Below, piece after piece: positions 7,139-14,833 of a stretch of DNA of 32,923 nucleotides (its first letter is position 1; every line of letters starts with the position of its first letter). The position numbers were made by a program, and so were the translations under genes. The notes under the pieces are model-generated. The model was not told the DNA's origin and ran no database searches. It saw only the letters and a list, made by a program, of their open reading frames with translations. Source of the DNA: CANHEE01 sp043777755 (GTDB taxonomy: Bacteria; Bacteroidota; Bacteroidia; Chitinophagales; Saprospiraceae); the NCBI GenBank assembly GCA_043777755.1, contig JAYWHK010000057.1:1-32923 (forward strand). The letters are read 5' to 3'.

Positions 7139-8344
7139 ATGAATTTACCTTTTCGCATCGCTCGTCGTTATCTTTTTTCAAAAAAAACGACCAATGTTAT
7201 CAATATCATTACGGGAATTGCAGCAGTTGGTATTGCTGTTGGTACGGCTGCACTTATTTTGGTGCTTTGCGTATTCAATGGCTTTGAAGATTTGGTATCG
7301 AGTATGATGGGGAAGTTTAATCCCGACCTAAAAGTAACGCCAACACTTGGCAAAACTTTCACGATTGATACCACTCAATTGGCGCAATTACGTAAAGTAA
7401 ATGGTGTAAAAAATGTGAGTATTTCTTTGGAAGAAATCGCTTTCTTTCAATACGCAGGAACACAGGATTTTGGTGTTATCAAAGGTGTCGATAACGATTA
7501 TCAAGAAGTAACCAAACTGGATTCTGCTATGAGAGAAGGGCGTTATGCTTTGCAGCGTGGCGAAAATTTTTATGGCATTGTTGGTGCTGGAATCCGTAAC
7601 AAATTGGGTGTCAATGTCGATAATCCGCTCGAGCCGCTTAATATTTATATGGCAAAAAGAGAAGATGCTGGCGCACTCGAACAACAATTCAATACGGCTC
7701 AAATCATGCCTTCTGGAACATTTTCTATCCAGCAAGAGTTTGATAATCAATACATTATCACGGCATTGTCTTTGGTGCAAGGACTACTTTCGCAGCCCAA
7801 TCAAGCAAGTGCTTTGGAAATAAAAATTGACCACCATGATAGCAAAAAAACGATTGCTAATGTAAAATCTATCTTAGGCGAAAAATTTTTAGTAAAAGAC
7901 AAATACCAACAAAACGAAGCATTTTTGAAAATTTTAAACATTGAAAAATGGATGAGTTTTGTAATTCTGAGTTTGACAATGGTTTTGGTTGCCTTCAATT
8001 TGGTAGGCGCATTGTGGATGATTGCGATGGACAAACGCAAAGATATTTCCATTCTAAAATCCATGGGAATGTCAGATGACGATGTGAAAAAAACTTTTTT
8101 AGGCGTTGGTTTTTGGCTGATTGGTGTCGGGTTGTTGGGTGGTTTTGTAGCTTCTTTGCTGATTTATCTCCTTCACAAGCAAGTTGGGATTATTCCAATT
8201 CCCGAAGGTTTTATGGTGGATCGTTATCCTGCGGAACTTCGTATGATAGACTTTGTCATTGTTGGTGTTACCGTTTTATTGATAGGGATTTTGGCAGCAA
8301 TTCCAGCTGCAATTAAAGCAAAAAATACACCAGCGATGGTGTAG
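7139..8344 (+). CDS. LolC/LolE-like (FtsX/MacB family) ABC transporter permease
   Basis: A 401-residue inner-membrane protein with the four-helix layout of LolC/LolE permeases: TM1 about 21-46, a periplasmic domain about 47-270, then TM2 272-297, TM3 321-345 and TM4 370-392. The cytoplasmic loop after TM2 has DKRKDISILKSMG (298-310), the FtsX-type coupling motif that contacts the ATPase. The N-terminal FRIARRYLF is also typical. Family members drive lipoprotein release from the inner membrane (Lol) or other export. No LolD-type ATPase gene is in the window, so the partner is encoded elsewhere. The start follows from the promoter 10 nt upstream. A 92-bp repeat and an intrinsic terminator follow. 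Confidence 0.87.
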   Translation: MNLPFRIARRYLFSKKTTNVINIITGIAAVGIAVGTAALILVLCVFNGFEDLVSSMMGKFNPDLKVTPTLGKTFTIDTTQLAQLRKVNGVKNVSISLEEIAFFQYAGTQDFGVIKGVDNDYQEVTKLDSAMREGRYALQRGENFYGIVGAGIRNKLGVNVDNPLEPLNIYMAKREDAGALEQQFNTAQIMPSGTFSIQQEFDNQYIITALSLVQGLLSQPNQASALEIKIDHHDSKKTIANVKSILGEKFLVKDKYQQNEAFLKILNIEKWMSFVILSLTMVLVAFNLVGALWMIAMDKRKDISILKSMGMSDDDVKKTFLGVGFWLIGVGLLGGFVASLLIYLLHKQVGIIPIPEGFMVDRYPAELRMIDFVIVGVTVLLIGILAAIPAAIKAKNTPAMV

Positions 8345-8367
8345 AAAAATGTAAAACTTAGAAGTGT

Positions 8368-8459
8368 AGGTAAAATGAGCTTTAGCTCGTTGAGAATTGT
8401 ACATTCTAATGTTGAAACTGCAAAATGTGTTCTGTCACGAGCTAAAGCTCATGCTACCT
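8368..8459. repeat. 92-bp MITE/REPIN-like palindromic element, copy A
   Basis: Terminal inverted arms of about 23 bp (AGGTAAAATGAGCTTTAGCT... and its near complement ending ...AGCTCATGCTACCT), each with an inner GAGCT-TT-AGCTC hairpin. It aligns without gaps to copy B at 13031-13122 over exactly 92 bp with roughly 10 differences. Read from the right end it begins GGTAGC, recalling the GTAG head of REP sequences mobilised by RAYT transposases. It sits in the gap after the permease stop codon. Confidence 0.8.
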
Positions 8460-8489
8460 AAGTGTTACGAAAAAAGAATAATCACCTTG

Positions 8490-8528
8490 AAAAAGCACAA
8501 AAGACCACAATTTTTTGTGCTTTTTTTT
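8490..8528 (+). terminator. Intrinsic terminator of the permease gene
   Basis: Stem AAAAAGCACAAAA (8490-8502) pairs with TTTTGTGCTTTTT (8513-8525) around a 10-nt loop and ends in a T run. It separates permease transcription from the glycosyltransferase, whose -7 element begins at the end of the T run. Confidence 0.8.
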
Positions 8529-8539
8529 ATCTTTGCACC

Positions 8540-10045
8540 ATGAAATCCATTGCTTTCCCATTTTATCTTTTTACAGCGGCTGTTGCAACAGCACTGTTGC
8601 TTCCATTTTGGTTACAAGACGGAATGTTTTTAGATGGCGTTATTTATGCAGCGGTTGCTCGGAATTTGTCGGAAGGAATTGGTGAAATCTGGCAGCCAAT
8701 GTTTCATTGTAAAGTCGAAGAAATATTTTATGAACAACCAACTTTTGCATTTTGGTTGCAATCGCTGTTTTTTCGAGTCTTCGGTGACAGCATTTACGTA
8801 GAGCGTTTTTATTCCGCCATTACTTATATAATCGCCTATTTTTCAATAATTTACATTTATAAAAAAAATATTCACGCTGACAAAAAAACACTTTGGTTAC
8901 CTGTTTTTTTCTATACGATTACACCATTGGTTTTTTGGTCGTATCGTCATAATATGTTGGAAAATACCATGTTGATTTTTGACCTTTGGGCGGTGTTTTT
9001 ATTAGGGAAAGAGGAAAGTAAGAGAGTAGAAAATAAGAAAGTAAGAGAGTGGGAGAGTGATTTGGAAAGTAAGAAAGTACAATTTCCATCGCTGTTCACT
9101 GTTCATCGTTCACTATTCATTGTTCACTGTTCACTGTTCATTATTGGCGTGTTTTTCATTTTCCTTGCCGTGCTGACGAAAGGCGTTGTAGGACTTTTTC
9201 CTTTGGGAATATTTTTTGGACAATGGTTGATTTTGAAAAAAATAAGTTTTACAGAAATGTTAAAAAGAACATTTTTTGCAATATTTTTATTGGTTTTTCA
9301 CTTCTTATTATTGTTTTATCTTTCACCAAAGGCATTTTATTTTTTTCAGCAGTACATTGATATTCAATTGCTTAGAAGTTTGAAAGGTGAAAGGGAATTG
9401 ACCGATGATGGCAACCATTTTTTATTATTGATTCGACTTTTGCAAGAGCTAATTCCTATGTTTTTTATATATGGGCTTTTTAAAATCAACCTTTTTTTTA
9501 AAAATAGAAAAACCTTTTTTACAAAAAAAATTCATAGCGAGCAAGTTATTTTTTGGTTATACATTGGGCTTTCTGCATCGCTTCCTATGATGGTTAGCCC
9601 GAAACAACATTCTTATTATTTAGTACCTTCGATGCCTTATTTTGCCATCGCAGCGGCATTGCTCACAGCACATTATATTGCACCAATATTGGATTTTTTT
9701 AATGCTAAAAAAATATTAATTGTAAGTTGTATTGTGTTGCTAATCAGTGTTTTATATTCATTTTCTTTTTATAAAAAAGTGAGTCGAGATGAAGCAATGT
9801 TGTATGATATTCGATTGATGAAAAATTTGATTCCACCATGTAGTCTTATCGGCATAGACCAAATTTTTTATTCAGAATATGCAGTAGGAACGTATTTGAT
9901 GCGTTATAATCATTTTGATGCCGTTATTGACGACAAAACCCAATCTTTTTTCCTTTCTGAGCGGAAACACTCTTTGATTAATGATGGTTTTGATGAAATT
10001 TTGATTGGTGAAATGAAATTTTTTAGGCTTTGGAAAAAAAAATAA
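8540..10045 (+). CDS. GT39/ArnT-like membrane glycosyltransferase
   Basis: A polytopic protein of the PMT_2/GT39-GT83 type, which transfers sugars from polyprenyl-phosphate donors on the periplasmic side. After TM1 (residues about 4-25) comes a conserved first loop with DG-x2-YA-x2-ARNL and then QPTFAFWLQSLFFRVFG, matching the P-x-F/L-x-W-L-x-A-L-x-F-x-L-F-G pattern of this superfamily; the acidic residue in DGVIYA is the probable catalytic one. Around ten membrane segments follow. I chose the ATG at 8540 (501 residues), not the in-frame upstream TTG at 8462. The -7 element TATCTTTG (8528-8535) lies just before 8540, and a terminator hairpin occupies the upstream extension. Residues about 157-201 are an in-frame low-complexity insert. 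Acceptor unknown. Confidence 0.82.
   Translation: MKSIAFPFYLFTAAVATALLLPFWLQDGMFLDGVIYAAVARNLSEGIGEIWQPMFHCKVEEIFYEQPTFAFWLQSLFFRVFGDSIYVERFYSAITYIIAYFSIIYIYKKNIHADKKTLWLPVFFYTITPLVFWSYRHNMLENTMLIFDLWAVFLLGKEESKRVENKKVREWESDLESKKVQFPSLFTVHRSLFIVHCSLFIIGVFFIFLAVLTKGVVGLFPLGIFFGQWLILKKISFTEMLKRTFFAIFLLVFHFLLLFYLSPKAFYFFQQYIDIQLLRSLKGERELTDDGNHFLLLIRLLQELIPMFFIYGLFKINLFFKNRKTFFTKKIHSEQVIFWLYIGLSASLPMMVSPKQHSYYLVPSMPYFAIAAALLTAHYIAPILDFFNAKKILIVSCIVLLISVLYSFSFYKKVSRDEAMLYDIRLMKNLIPPCSLIGIDQIFYSEYAVGTYLMRYNHFDAVIDDKTQSFFLSERKHSLINDGFDEILIGEMKFFRLWKKK
9011..9142 (+). repeat. In-frame simple-repeat insert: purine repeat plus GTTCACT heptamers
   Basis: 9011-9078 is a purine-rich degenerate repeat of GAAAGTAAGAGAGT-like units. 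9094-9142 is seven consecutive heptamers of consensus GTTCACT (GTTCACT, GTTCATC, GTTCACT, ATTCATT, GTTCACT, GTTCACT, GTTCATT). Both lie inside the glycosyltransferase gene and keep its frame, giving the period-7 peptide VHRSLFI-VHCSLFI. Such heptamer arrays are normally intergenic. Confidence 0.85.
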
Positions 10046-10110
10046 GTATTTGGCTGAAATAATCAACATTTTAAAACCTTATAAACTATTGTAAATCAGT
10101 AAACTAAAAG

Positions 10111-10137
10111 ACTTATGACTTATTGACTTACGACTAC
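10111..10137. repeat. Short degenerate heptamer array (ACTTATG type)
   Basis: ACTTATG-ACTTATTG-ACTTACG-ACTA, a second heptamer-style simple repeat in the gap between the glycosyltransferase and the PD-(D/E)XK-like gene. It lies just upstream of that gene's -33 box. Confidence 0.6.
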
Positions 10138-10142
10138 TTAAT

Positions 10143-10173
10143 TTTGTAAATCAAGGATAAAATTGTAACTTTG
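10143..10173 (+). promoter_or_regulatory. Promoter of the PD-(D/E)XK-like gene
   Basis: -33 TTTG (10143-10146) and -7 TAACTTTG (10166-10173) with a 19-nt spacer, a full Bacteroidota consensus. The ATG at 10189 is 15 nt downstream, so the leader is very short. Confidence 0.75.
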
Positions 10174-10188
10174 TAGAAAATAATAGAA

Positions 10189-10836
10189 ATGGCAAAGAAA
10201 AAAGAATGGCGTGAAGGCGAAATGATATTGACTTTTGGACTGAACAAAATCATCAGTCCAATTTCTCCGCTTATGGAAGAATGGCTCGACATAGCGTTGC
10301 CTCAATTTTCTGTTGGGGAACAATATATTTTTGATAATACCTATGAAAAAGGGCAGCAATTTATCTCTTCTTGGAGCGAAGAAGATTTGAAAATGAAATT
10401 TATTAGCCCTGTTTTAGAGTTAGGGAGATTGTTGGAAGATAAAAAATTTGCTTCTGGGTTTGACAAGAAATTGACTGCAAAAGTCAATGGTTATGATCTT
10501 TCTGTAAAAGCTGATTTTGTGGTTGCAAAAGGTTTGATGGATTATATGGAACGTCCATTTTTTCATTTTCAAGAGTATAAACCACAGAAAAATCCTACGG
10601 GAGATCCGATGGCTCAGTTGCTCGAAGCCTTTTTAATTGGGCAAACCAATAACAATGATAAAAAACCTTTGTATGGCTGTGAAGTGATTGGTGCAAACTG
10701 GACTTTCATGACCATGGAAGAAAATAATTACTGCATATCTACTCCTTTTATTGCAACTGATAGAAATTCTCTACTTAAAATTATTGCTATTTTACGTAAA
10801 TTTAGAGAGATTTTAGAAACGAAATTATTAATTTAA
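10189..10836 (+). CDS. Conserved hypothetical protein, possible PD-(D/E)XK nuclease fold
   Basis: A 215-residue cytoplasmic protein I cannot name. It begins with a basic MAKKKEWREGE and is rich in aromatic and charged residues, with no signal peptide. The arrangement KADFVV (D109) and, about 20 residues on, FHFQEYKPQ (E129-Y-K131) is the D...ExK signature of PD-(D/E)XK nucleases. An acidic residue near 64-65 precedes a conserved-looking KFISPVLELGRLL helix. This would be a nuclease-like core, but the fold is inferred from three residues and spacing only. A strong promoter lies directly upstream. Its stop codon is part of an inverted repeat, and the DUF4403 gene starts 55 nt later in the same direction, possibly on the same transcript. 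Confidence 0.6.
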   Translation: MAKKKEWREGEMILTFGLNKIISPISPLMEEWLDIALPQFSVGEQYIFDNTYEKGQQFISSWSEEDLKMKFISPVLELGRLLEDKKFASGFDKKLTAKVNGYDLSVKADFVVAKGLMDYMERPFFHFQEYKPQKNPTGDPMAQLLEAFLIGQTNNNDKKPLYGCEVIGANWTFMTMEENNYCISTPFIATDRNSLLKIIAILRKFREILETKLLI

Positions 10837-10871
10837 CAGCCGAAGCGTTCTGCGACCAAAAGTCGCTGTTA
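10834..10871. repeat. REP-like inverted repeat overlapping a stop codon
   Basis: Outer arms TAACAGC (10834-10840) and GCTGTTA (10865-10871), with an inner hairpin GCGAC-N5-GTCGC (10852-10866). The first TAA is the stop codon of the upstream gene. There is no T run, so it is not a standard intrinsic terminator. It may instead stabilise the upstream mRNA 3' end. Confidence 0.6.
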
Positions 10872-10891
10872 CAGTTTCTTCAATATTTTTA

Positions 10892-12268
10892 ATGAAAAAA
10901 CACCACTTCAAAATCACACTTTTCCTTTCATTTATGAGCTTTTTAGCTTGTAAAACAGCGCAAACACAAGAAATCACAAAACCTGTGGAACAGTACAACA
11001 CCATTGTGGACAATCCTGAACCATCAAAAGTTAGTATTCCTGTACGCATCGAAGCCTTCGAGATTGAACGCTCTGTGAACAACCGTATCAATGGCGTTTT
11101 GTACGAAGATTACAACTACAATGATGGCGACAACATGATGCTCAAACTCATGAAATCCAACTATATTAACATTTGGTTTGATGGGCAAAATATCTTCTAT
11201 CGTGTGCCAGTGAGTATTTGGATGAAACGAAATCTGACACTTACCGAAGCGGAGGCAACAGGCGAAATTGCACTGAAATTCAAGACTTTCTTTAAGGTAA
11301 ATCCCGATTGGAGTTTAGAAACCTACACGAATGTCGAAGGTTACGATTGGATTCAACAACCTGCCATCAAAATGGGCTTTGATTTGCCCGTGACAGGCAT
11401 CGCTAACTTCGTTTTGGAAAAATACAAAGGACAATTAGGCGGTATGATTGACCAACAAGTTCGCCAATCTTTTGATTTCAAAACCAATATGCAAAACGCT
11501 TGGAATGGTATGCAAACACCATCGTTGCTATCGCCTGAGTACAAGGCTTGGCTGAAAATTACGCCAAAAAGCATTACAATGACACCGATTTATACCAAAA
11601 ACAATGTTTTAAGTACGACCATTAGCGTTGATGCAATTTCGGAGGTTTTACTTGGAAAACAGCCAGCTTTTCGTACCAATAAAATATTACCAAATTATAC
11701 GACAGCTTATAATTTTGACCAAAATGACTTTTTAGCAAATGTCCATACGGATATTCCTTACACGGAGGCGGATTCTATGGTCAAATTGAATTTGCTTGGA
11801 AAAGACTTTGTTCAAATGGGCAAAAAAATTGTTATAAAAGACGTTTCTCTTTATGGTCAAGGCGAGAAAATGGTTATTAAAGCTTTACTTTCTGGTGATT
11901 TTAATGGCGATGTTTACATGACAGGGATTCCAAAATACGATTCAATCAATCGCCAAATTTATATGGAAAATATGGAATTTGACCTCAGTACCAAAAATGT
12001 TTTGGCAAAAACAGCCAATTGGCTGTTTCACAAAGGATTGGTGGCAATGATGGAAAAAAATGCCAAAATTCCAATCGGTGAAAACTTAGATGCGATGAAA
12101 AATGTCATTGCTGAATCTTTGAAAAACTATACCATTACTTCTGGCGTTACGATGAAAGGAACGGTAGAAAGTTTCGATATTCAAAAAATATTCTTGACAC
12201 CGAACTCTTTACAAGTCAGCCTAAATAGCAAAGGCAAATTGGATTTGATGGTCAAAGGTTTGGAGTAA
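10892..12268 (+). CDS. DUF4403 family lipoprotein
   Basis: A 458-residue envelope protein of the DUF4403 family. A signal peptide (KHHFKITLFLSFMSFLAC) ends in a lipobox with C20 as the lipidated residue, followed by KTAQTQ. The first part of the mature protein has SKVSIPVRIEAFEIERSVNNRI and LYEDYNY..., then the segment from NYINIWFDGQNIFYRVPVSIW, which is the typical DUF4403 opening: two amphipathic beta-rich modules in tandem. The end, SLNSKGKLDLMVKGL, is also usual. Function is not established for the family; the position is at an outer or inner membrane through the lipid anchor. It follows the PD-(D/E)XK-like gene by 55 nt. It is unlikely to be related to the redoxin gene 257 nt downstream because a terminator lies between them. 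Confidence 0.82.
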   Translation: MKKHHFKITLFLSFMSFLACKTAQTQEITKPVEQYNTIVDNPEPSKVSIPVRIEAFEIERSVNNRINGVLYEDYNYNDGDNMMLKLMKSNYINIWFDGQNIFYRVPVSIWMKRNLTLTEAEATGEIALKFKTFFKVNPDWSLETYTNVEGYDWIQQPAIKMGFDLPVTGIANFVLEKYKGQLGGMIDQQVRQSFDFKTNMQNAWNGMQTPSLLSPEYKAWLKITPKSITMTPIYTKNNVLSTTISVDAISEVLLGKQPAFRTNKILPNYTTAYNFDQNDFLANVHTDIPYTEADSMVKLNLLGKDFVQMGKKIVIKDVSLYGQGEKMVIKALLSGDFNGDVYMTGIPKYDSINRQIYMENMEFDLSTKNVLAKTANWLFHKGLVAMMEKNAKIPIGENLDAMKNVIAESLKNYTITSGVTMKGTVESFDIQKIFLTPNSLQVSLNSKGKLDLMVKGLE

Positions 12269-12281
12269 ATTCCTTAAACAA

Positions 12282-12320
12282 AAGTATGATAATTGGAATT
12301 TATAAAATCATACTTATTTT
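12282..12320 (+). terminator. Weak hairpin after the DUF4403 gene
   Basis: AAGTATGAT (12282-12290) pairs with ATCATACTT (12307-12315) over a 16-nt loop and is followed by ATTTT. It is 13 nt past the stop codon and AT-rich, so a terminator role is plausible but not strong. Confidence 0.45.
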
Positions 12321-12453
12321 AATTTATTGAAAATCAATGTTTTACGTTTGTATTTATTTGTTTTTTATAAAATTTTTAAACTTTGTTAAACAAAACGTTA
12401 AACAAGGTGTTATACATTGTAATTTGATGTTTTTTGTTTGTTTATAGTTTGAA

Positions 12454-12487
12454 GGGACAGGTATAAGTACTTGTCCCTCCTTTTTTT
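12454..12487 (+). terminator. Strong intrinsic terminator in the DUF4403-redoxin gap
   Basis: A ten-pair stem GGGACAGGTA / TACTTGTCCC (12454-12463 and 12468-12477, one G-T wobble) with a TAAG tetraloop, then CC and seven T. It is 185 nt beyond the DUF4403 stop and 38 nt before the redoxin ATG, leaving room for an unannotated short transcript between 12316 and 12453. Confidence 0.85.
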
Positions 12488-12525
12488 AGCATTAAACCTT
12501 TTACACATTCCTACGTCTAATCAAG

Positions 12526-13032
12526 ATGAAATATATCTTTTCCATTGTTTTATTTTTATGTCAATTGTCTTTTGCAAAAGCAAACGATAGCTTGACGGTC
12601 TATGTTTTTTTGTCAGAAACTTGTCCAATTTGTCAGAATCAAACCTTCTATTTACGAGAACTCCAACAAGAGTTTGCTGGTAAAAAAATTGGTCTTATTG
12701 GCGTTTTTCCAAACGAAAATTTTTCTACAAATGAGAGTATTGAGAAATTTGCTAAAAAATTTCGTCTAAATTTTCCTTTGATAAAAGATGAAAGTCAAGT
12801 TTTGACAAAACAATTGGGTGCAACAATAACGCCACAAGCCATTGTTTATCAACAAGATACAAAAGAGATAAAGTATAATGGAATGATAAACAATGGTTTT
12901 GAGCGAGTGGGTCGTCGTCGCCAAGTCATCACTGACTTTTATTTACGAGATGCATTGACTGAATTAATCGAAGGAAAAACCGTAACTTTGTCAGAAACAA
13001 AACCTGTTGGTTGTTTTATTATAAAAAAATAG
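12526..13032 (+). CDS. Secreted thioredoxin-fold redoxin (TlpA/AhpC-like)
   Basis: A Sec signal peptide (1-19, ending SFAKA) leads into a thioredoxin-like domain with the active-site pair C33-P-I-C36 in SETCPICQNQ. The later segment LGATITPQAIVYQ carries the cis-proline region (TP). The C-terminal part YLRDALTELIEGKTVTLSETKPVGCFI, with a third cysteine at C163, marks a redoxin subfamily that in other bacteria is fused to, or next to, cytochrome c / copper monooxygenase proteins. Exactly that protein is encoded next. It should act in the periplasm or on exported substrates, reducing or shuffling disulfides or delivering electrons. The 125-nt gap to the next gene holds repeat copy B and no T-run terminator, so co-transcription is likely. 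Confidence 0.82.
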   Translation: MKYIFSIVLFLCQLSFAKANDSLTVYVFLSETCPICQNQTFYLRELQQEFAGKKIGLIGVFPNENFSTNESIEKFAKKFRLNFPLIKDESQVLTKQLGATITPQAIVYQQDTKEIKYNGMINNGFERVGRRRQVITDFYLRDALTELIEGKTVTLSETKPVGCFIIKK

Positions 13033-13122
13033 GGAAAATGAGCTTTAGCTCGTTGAAAATTTTACACTTTAATGATGAAATAGCAAAATGCGTTCTGTCA
13101 CGAGTTAAAGCTCATGCTACCT
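13031..13122. repeat. 92-bp MITE/REPIN-like palindromic element, copy B
   Basis: Same length and structure as copy A (8368-8459), with arms AGGGAAAATGAGCTTTAGCT... and ...AAAGCTCATGCTACCT. Its first two bases are the last two of the redoxin TAG stop codon, so the element abuts or created the stop. The adjoining sequence TGTTAC plus an A run is shared with copy A, suggesting a slightly longer unit. Confidence 0.8.
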
Positions 13123-13157
13123 AAATTGTTACAAAAAATAAATACAATACTTTTTAA

Positions 13158-14735
13158 ATGAAGTCAATATTCTACACCACCTTATTGAGTTTTTTAGCGA
13201 CAACACTCATTGCGCAACAAAAAGTCAATTATAGCGAACACATCGCTCCGATTATCTACAAAAACTGTACGTCTTGCCATCGCCCAGGCGAAGTTGGCCC
13301 TTTTTCACTGACGAATTACAGCGAAGTTTCTTCTTGGGCTTCGATGATAAAATACGTTACTGAAATCAAATATATGCCACCTTGGAAGCCAGACCCAAAG
13401 TTTTCTTCGTTTCAAGCTGAAAATTATCTGGACGATGCTCAAATCAAAATGATTAAAGACTGGGTGGATGCTGGTACACCACAAGGTAATCCTGCTTTAG
13501 AACCAAAATTGCCTGTTTTTCCAAAAGGCTCACTGATTGGTGTACCAGATAAAGTGTTGTCTTTCAAGACAAAATACTTGCACAAAGGCAATAACAAAGA
13601 CGAATACCGTTATTTTGTACTTCCTACAGGCTTGACAGAAGACAAAGATTTGATTGGTTTGGAAGTTCGACCAGGCAATATTCCAGTGGTTCACCATACT
13701 TTGGTTTGGTCTGATGAAACAGGTCAATCTGCAAAAGACGATGCCAAAACACCTGAATACGGCTACGAAAGTGGCTCGAATAGCGCATTTAATGCCATTG
13801 ACGGACAATTGCCAGGTTATGTGCCAGGTATGCGTCCTGTTTTATACAGTCACGGTATGGCCCAAAAATTAAAAGCCAATGCTGATTTGAAGTTACAAGT
13901 TCACTACGCACCAACGGTAACGGATGAATGGGATAGCACTTCGGTGAATCTTTATTTTGCAAAAACACCAGCAAAACGCTACCTCAAAAGTAAAGTAATG
14001 TTGCCATTTTTGAATGGTATTGTGAATGGCCCATTCGTTATTCCTGCAAATCAAACGAAGGAATTTCATGGTGTTTACACATTCGCTGAAAAAGTAAGCC
14101 TATTGAACGTTTCTCCTCACATGCACATGTTGGGGAAGCATTGGAAAGTATATGCAGTAACACCAACGAATGATACTGTGAATCTTATCAACATTAAAGA
14201 TTGGGATTTTAATTGGCAAGGTACATATTCTTTCAAAAAACCAATTATTTTGCCAAAAGGAACTGTCGTTCATGCTTTTGCAAAGTACGACAATACCACT
14301 GCAAATCCTGTAAATCCGAGCAATCCACCAAAACAAATCACTTGGGGCGAAGGAACTCGTGAAGAAATGTTTTATTTGCCTTTGACTTGGGTTTCGTACC
14401 AAACAGGCGATGAAAATTTGAATTTTGAAGGCAATACAACCGCTGCGGACGACCCGAGATTCTATACTATTGGAACACAATTGTACCCAATTTCACCGAA
14501 TCCAGCACAAAATAATGTGAAAGTTGGTTTTACACTTTCAGCTGACATGAACGTAAATTTAAATGTGTTCAACGTCAATGGACAAGTAGTTAAAACCTTG
14601 ATTGACAATGTTTTATATGCACAAGGTCTGCATACTTTTGATTTTGATGCGTCAAATCAAATCAACAGCACTTATCTGATTGTATTGGAAGCAAATGGTA
14701 AAAGACATACACAAAAATTGATGATTAATAAATAA
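13158..14735 (+). CDS. Cytochrome c / copper type II monooxygenase-like protein with T9SS sorting domain
   Basis: A three-part exported protein of 525 residues. A Sec signal peptide (1-19) precedes a cytochrome c segment with heme motif C37-T-S-C40-H41 and a distal methionine probably in KYMPPWKP (M73). Next is a domain with the ligand pattern of peptidylglycine alpha-hydroxylating monooxygenase: H179-H180 and H249 for one copper, H321-x-H323 and M404 (REEM) for the other. The last 85 residues (ISPNPAQNNV... to KLMINK) are a type A type IX secretion sorting domain, so the protein should leave the cell or be surface-attached. The heme could pass electrons to copper. The preceding redoxin is the expected partner. 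The substrate is unknown. An intrinsic terminator follows 28 nt after the stop codon. Confidence 0.87.
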   Translation: MKSIFYTTLLSFLATTLIAQQKVNYSEHIAPIIYKNCTSCHRPGEVGPFSLTNYSEVSSWASMIKYVTEIKYMPPWKPDPKFSSFQAENYLDDAQIKMIKDWVDAGTPQGNPALEPKLPVFPKGSLIGVPDKVLSFKTKYLHKGNNKDEYRYFVLPTGLTEDKDLIGLEVRPGNIPVVHHTLVWSDETGQSAKDDAKTPEYGYESGSNSAFNAIDGQLPGYVPGMRPVLYSHGMAQKLKANADLKLQVHYAPTVTDEWDSTSVNLYFAKTPAKRYLKSKVMLPFLNGIVNGPFVIPANQTKEFHGVYTFAEKVSLLNVSPHMHMLGKHWKVYAVTPTNDTVNLINIKDWDFNWQGTYSFKKPIILPKGTVVHAFAKYDNTTANPVNPSNPPKQITWGEGTREEMFYLPLTWVSYQTGDENLNFEGNTTAADDPRFYTIGTQLYPISPNPAQNNVKVGFTLSADMNVNLNVFNVNGQVVKTLIDNVLYAQGLHTFDFDASNQINSTYLIVLEANGKRHTQKLMINK

Positions 14736-14763
14736 TTCTGAATTTAAGGCTTTCTATATTTTG

Positions 14764-14800
14764 AAAAAACCTATCAATAGTACTGTTGATAGGTTTTTTT
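14764..14800 (+). terminator. Intrinsic terminator after the monooxygenase (TA-flanking palindrome 1)
   Basis: AAAAAACCTATCAA pairs with TTGATAGGTTTTTT across an inner TAGTACTG (itself nearly self-complementary), then T. The same palindrome, with one base changed, recurs at 15469-15502 after the toxin gene. Confidence 0.9.
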
Positions 14801-14833
14801 AGTGTGTAAAAGCTAAAAAAGCAAGAATTATTT

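Noticed and set aside
8462..8539. N-terminal extension of the glycosyltransferase from a TTG at 8462
   Set aside because: This stretch contains a terminator hairpin and the -7 box of the gene, and adds non-conserved residues; the ATG at 8540 is the better start.
9094..9142. Heptamer array as a CRISPR array
   Set aside because: Units are 7 nt with no spacers and no cas genes are present.
12284..12487. Riboswitch upstream of the redoxin gene
   Set aside because: I see only two simple hairpins and no recognisable riboswitch core; a terminator and possible small RNA are the simpler reading.
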